Positions 61,075 to 64,000 of a stretch of 64,000 bases of DNA are shown one piece after another (position 1 is the stretch's first letter; each line of letters opens with the position of its first letter). A program made the translations under genes and the position numbers. This DNA comes from an uncultured Lachnospiraceae bacterium (GTDB taxonomy: Bacteria > Bacillota > Clostridia > Lachnospirales > Lachnospiraceae), in contig CATXUX010000018.1 in assembly GCA_958402795.1 (NCBI GenBank), positions 1 through 64,000 of the forward strand, written 5' to 3'. The notes under the pieces were generated by a model, which ran no database searches, was not told where the DNA came from, and saw nothing but the letters and a program-made list of their open reading frames with translations.

Positions 61075-62706
61075 ATGAAGAAAAAACAAGCTTTCAACCC
61101 GTTTTTACCATTGGATGAATATATACCGGATGGGGAACCGCATGTGTTCGGCGACCGTATTTATCTGTACGGTTCGCATGATACGGAGGGCGGAACCCGT
61201 TATTGCTCTGAGGACAATTACGTGTGCTATTCCGCACCGGTGACAGACCTTTCGGACTGGACTTATGAAGGCGTGATTTATGAAGCGTCACAAAGTCCGG
61301 GATATCAGGAAGGAGAGCCGTATGACCTGTATGCGCCGGATGTGGTACAGGGAAATGACGGGAGATATTATTTATATTACAATACACCGGGATTCAACAA
61401 TGAGGTTCATGTGGCAGTGTGCGATACGCCTGCCGGAAAATACAAATATTACGGACATGTGAAAAATCCGGACGGCAGTATGTACAGAGAGTATCTGGAC
61501 GGTGATCCGGCAGTACTCAATGATGACGGCGTGATCCGGCTGTACTGCGGCTGGTCCCTTTCCATGGTGGCGGCGTCTGCACACCGCGCAGGAGAAAATG
61601 CCGGAGTCGGAACAGAAAACGCCGGGGCAGAAAATGCGGAAGCCGGAGCAGAAAGCGTTAGGGCAGAAAACGCGGGGCAGGAAGTGTCTGGCGCACAGAC
61701 CCCGGCGATGCCGGAGCCGGGCAGCGCGGCAATGCGGGAAATGTTGAAACCGGTGTATCAGATGATGTTCCATCGGAATGCAGAAGAAACAGATGCGCTG
61801 GAATATCCGCTGATGGGAGCGAATACGGTAGAATTGGAAGACGATATGCTGACCGTAAAGGGCAAGACACACCGGATCGTGCCTGGGCAGTTCGATACTC
61901 CGAAAGACAGCAGCTTTTTCGGACATGCATTTTATGAGGCGTCGTCGATTCGGAAGATCAATGGAACGTATTATTTTATTTATTCTTCTGAGAACAGTAA
62001 CGAGCTGTGCTATGCGGTAAGCCGGTATCCGGACCGGGACTTTACATATGGTGGAACGATCATTTCCAATGGAGATGTGGGATACCGGGGGCGGAAAAAG
62101 GAAGACCGGCTGAATATGACGGCAAATAACCACGGCAGTCTGGAATGTGTCGAAGGACAGTGGTACATTTTCTATCACCGCCAGACACATAACAGTACAT
62201 TCAGCCGTCAGGCGTGTGCCGAGCCTGTGGAGATTGCCGGAGACGGAAGCATCGCGCAGGTGGAGTGTACGAGCTGCGGATTAAACGGAGGACCGCTGGA
62301 GGCAGAGGGCGTCATTCCGGCTGCCTGCGCATGTAATCTTACGAACGGGCATATGCCCCACGCAACAAATACGGTGGTAAATGCAGATATTCCGTTTATT
62401 ACACATCGGGATGACGAACGATTTATCACGAATATCAAAGAAGGAACAATGATCGGATTCAAATATTTCCGGTTCGATGGAACTTATGAGCTTACAGTAC
62501 GCGTCAGAGGAAACGGCGCGGGCACATTCCGGATTTCAACAGATGAGAACGGAACTGAGCGGGTGATCGGCAAGGTGGAAGTATCCCCTTCGAAGGAATG
62601 GAGAGCGGCGAAAATAAGTATTACAGCAGATGGAGAATTGCCGTTATATCTGCATTATGACGGAAGCGGGAGCGTGGAACTTTTGGAAATCAGGTTTACA
62701 AAATAA
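61075..62706 (+). CDS. GH43-family glycosidase (3) with C-terminal CBM6-like module
   Basis: 543-residue enzyme. The catalytic domain starts LDEYIPDGEPHVFGDRIYLYGSHD (base region), has YAPDVVQGNDGRYYLYYN near 84-101, GDPAVLNDDGVIRLYCGW near 143-160 and acid Glu288 in YEASSIRKINGTYY. It is split by an insertion (about residues 172-260) whose first part is an Asn/Ala/Gly/Glu low-complexity run made by a 36-bp DNA repeat. The final about 130 residues (YFRFDGTYELTVRVRGNGAGTF...LEIRFTK) resemble a CBM6-type beta-sandwich. No signal peptide. AGGAGGAGC precedes ATG 61075. Confidence 0.87.
   Translation: MKKKQAFNPFLPLDEYIPDGEPHVFGDRIYLYGSHDTEGGTRYCSEDNYVCYSAPVTDLSDWTYEGVIYEASQSPGYQEGEPYDLYAPDVVQGNDGRYYLYYNTPGFNNEVHVAVCDTPAGKYKYYGHVKNPDGSMYREYLDGDPAVLNDDGVIRLYCGWSLSMVAASAHRAGENAGVGTENAGAENAEAGAESVRAENAGQEVSGAQTPAMPEPGSAAMREMLKPVYQMMFHRNAEETDALEYPLMGANTVELEDDMLTVKGKTHRIVPGQFDTPKDSSFFGHAFYEASSIRKINGTYYFIYSSENSNELCYAVSRYPDRDFTYGGTIISNGDVGYRGRKKEDRLNMTANNHGSLECVEGQWYIFYHRQTHNSTFSRQACAEPVEIAGDGSIAQVECTSCGLNGGPLEAEGVIPAACACNLTNGHMPHATNTVVNADIPFITHRDDERFITNIKEGTMIGFKYFRFDGTYELTVRVRGNGAGTFRISTDENGTERVIGKVEVSPSKEWRAAKISITADGELPLYLHYDGSGSVELLEIRFTK
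61591..61677 (+). repeat. 36-bp in-frame tandem repeat inside GH43 (3)
   Basis: Imperfect units at 61591-61626 and 61627-61662, then a partial third from 61663. Each unit alternates 21- and 15-bp subunits that contain a GAAAA(T/C)GC-like core and encode ENAG-type residues. All lengths are multiples of three, so unit number can change without frameshift. Confidence 0.75.
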
Positions 62707-62723
62707 AAACCGGGGAGGAAATC

Positions 62724-64000
62724 ATGGCGTATACAAAAACGGAGAAAGACGGATATATCCTATACCGAAATGAAAACGGGAAGGAAATTGCTGTGGCGGA
62801 AGCAGGAGTGATCGAGCAGGATGGTTTTGTGTTCCGGGATCTGGAAAAAACAGGAGACCTACTGCCTTATGAGGATTGGCGACTCTCCGCAGAAGCGCGC
62901 GCCCGGGATCTGGCGGGGCGTCTGCGCTCGGAAGAAATCATCGGCCTGATGCTGCATTCCAGTTCGCAGCCGGTTCCGGCGATGCCGGGAGCCATGGAAA
63001 ATGTCGGAACCTATGACGGAAAGACATTTCCGGAAAGTGATACTGCAAAGCCGTGGGATCTGACGGATCAGCAGAAAAAAATGATAACCGAATATGGAAT
63101 GCGGCATTTTCTTGTGTCCGGTCTTCAGGATGTGGAAACGGCCGTCCGTTGGACCAATGAGCTGCAGCGGACGGCGGAGAGCCTGCCCCATGGAATTCCG
63201 GTCAATCTTTCCTCGGATCCGCGGCACGGAGCAGGAGGAGAAGCAGTGGAATTCCGCAATGGAGCGTCCGATGTGTCACAGTGGCCGGAAGGATTGGCAA
63301 TGGCGTCCACTGCCGATGCGCAGACCTGCTATCAGGCGGCAAGAACCGCGGCGAAGGAGTACCGGGCGCTTGGAATCACGACGGCGCTGGGGCCTCAGAT
63401 CGATCTTGGAAGTGATCCGAGATGGTTCCGGATCCGTGATACCTTTGGCGCAGATGTGGAACTGGATATTGCATTAGCACGAAGCTATTGCGACGGACTG
63501 CAGACGACAGAAGGAAGCGAAGACGGCTGGGGGCAGGAAAGCGTGATCGCGATGGCAAAGCACTGGCCCGGCGGAGGAACGGGAGAAGGCGGACGTGATG
63601 CACATTATCCCTTTGGGAAATATGCGGTATATCCGGGGCACAATTTCGACACCCATCTGCGTCCGTTTACCGAAGGCGCTATGAAGCTTGGCGGGAAAAC
63701 AAAAAGCTGTGCCGCGATCATGCCGTATTATACGATTTCCTGGGAACAGGACACAAAGAACGGCGAAAATGTGGGAAATTCATACAGTGAGTATCTCATT
63801 AAGGATCTGCTTCTGGATCAGTATAAATTTGACGGCGTTGTATGTACGGACTGGGGAATTACGAGGAACCAGACTCCGCATGTCGGAATGTACGTGCTGG
63901 GCGGAAAGTGCCACGGCGTGGAACATTTACCGGAGGAAGAAAGGATCCTGAAATTACTTTTGAACGGAGTGAATCAGATCGGCGGTCTGGATGAACGAGA
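62724..64000 (+). CDS. GH3-family glycosidase (2), 3' end outside window
   Basis: A partial gene: 425 codons from ATG 62724 (after GGGGAGGAAA) run open to the right edge. N-terminal barrel features are VNLSSDPRHGAG near 163, LGPQIDLGSDPRWFRIRDTFGAD near 218-240, KHWPGGGTGEGGRDAHYPFGKY near 276-297, and the nucleophile Asp376 in VVCTDWGIT. The sequence pattern differs from the 52251 GH3 and resembles longer GH3 beta-glucosidase/xylosidase types with a leading extra segment (MAYTKTEKDGYILYRNENGKEI). No signal peptide. It is the eighth gene of the GH3/GPH operon, which continues beyond the window. Confidence 0.88.
   Translation, partial: MAYTKTEKDGYILYRNENGKEIAVAEAGVIEQDGFVFRDLEKTGDLLPYEDWRLSAEARARDLAGRLRSEEIIGLMLHSSSQPVPAMPGAMENVGTYDGKTFPESDTAKPWDLTDQQKKMITEYGMRHFLVSGLQDVETAVRWTNELQRTAESLPHGIPVNLSSDPRHGAGGEAVEFRNGASDVSQWPEGLAMASTADAQTCYQAARTAAKEYRALGITTALGPQIDLGSDPRWFRIRDTFGADVELDIALARSYCDGLQTTEGSEDGWGQESVIAMAKHWPGGGTGEGGRDAHYPFGKYAVYPGHNFDTHLRPFTEGAMKLGGKTKSCAAIMPYYTISWEQDTKNGENVGNSYSEYLIKDLLLDQYKFDGVVCTDWGITRNQTPHVGMYVLGGKCHGVEHLPEEERILKLLLNGVNQIGGLDER

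Overview
The window looks like the chromosome of an anaerobic, gut-type clostridium (Lachnospiraceae-like). The pointers are the anaerobic CbiD-type cobalamin route, strong AAGGAGG ribosome binding sites, tightly packed co-directional operons, GPH-type sugar symporters and a run of signal-peptide-less glycosidases paired with AraC regulators. The lineage is inferred from gene content; no rRNA or tRNA gene is visible. I saw no insertion sequence, CRISPR array, phage gene or B12 riboswitch.

Region 1 (about 2-22520) is one long plus-strand tetrapyrrole/cobalamin operon, already running at the left edge. Its order is cbiD-cbiL-cbiF-cbiH-cbiET-cbiA-cobT-cobS-cobC-cbiB-cobD-cbiP-hemC-cobA/hemD, then an Opp/Nik-type ABC importer (two permeases, a fused double ATPase, a lipoprotein), then cobU (double length)-cbiC-sirC. 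This covers porphobilinogen to precorrin-2/sirohydrochlorin, most corrin-ring methylations, both amidating enzymes and nucleotide-loop assembly. cbiG, cbiJ, a cobaltochelatase and the corrinoid adenosyltransferase are not in the window.

Region 2 (about 22550-36000) holds a GH43 enzyme, an AraC regulator, a minus-strand tannase/feruloyl esterase divergent from a TetR regulator, a GH78 rhamnosidase, a GPH symporter, a second AraC paralogue and an AAA/PD-(D/E)XK protein. Region 3 (about 36100-42500) looks like a separate cassette: a third AraC regulator, a minus-strand GPH symporter, a second GH78 and a GH43. Region 4 (about 42760-64000) has two operons: GH2/GH35-like/GH106-like/GH2, then GH3/GPH symporter/GH1/sialate-type acetylesterase/alpha-beta esterase/nucleoside-hydrolase-like/GH43/GH3, the last cut by the right edge.

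None of the hydrolases shows a signal peptide, so the locus appears to import small decorated glycosides through GPH symporters and strip rhamnose, galactose, glucose, arabinose or xylose, and acyl groups inside the cell. Two patterns tie it together. First, five promoters share a TGCTAG-N15-TTCTAA element, a 21-bp direct repeat 26-27 bp upstream of the -10, which looks like an AraC-family activator site. Second, an apparently homologous C-terminal helical domain of about 65-95 residues recurs on five enzymes of four unrelated folds. I regard these two as the most novel content here.
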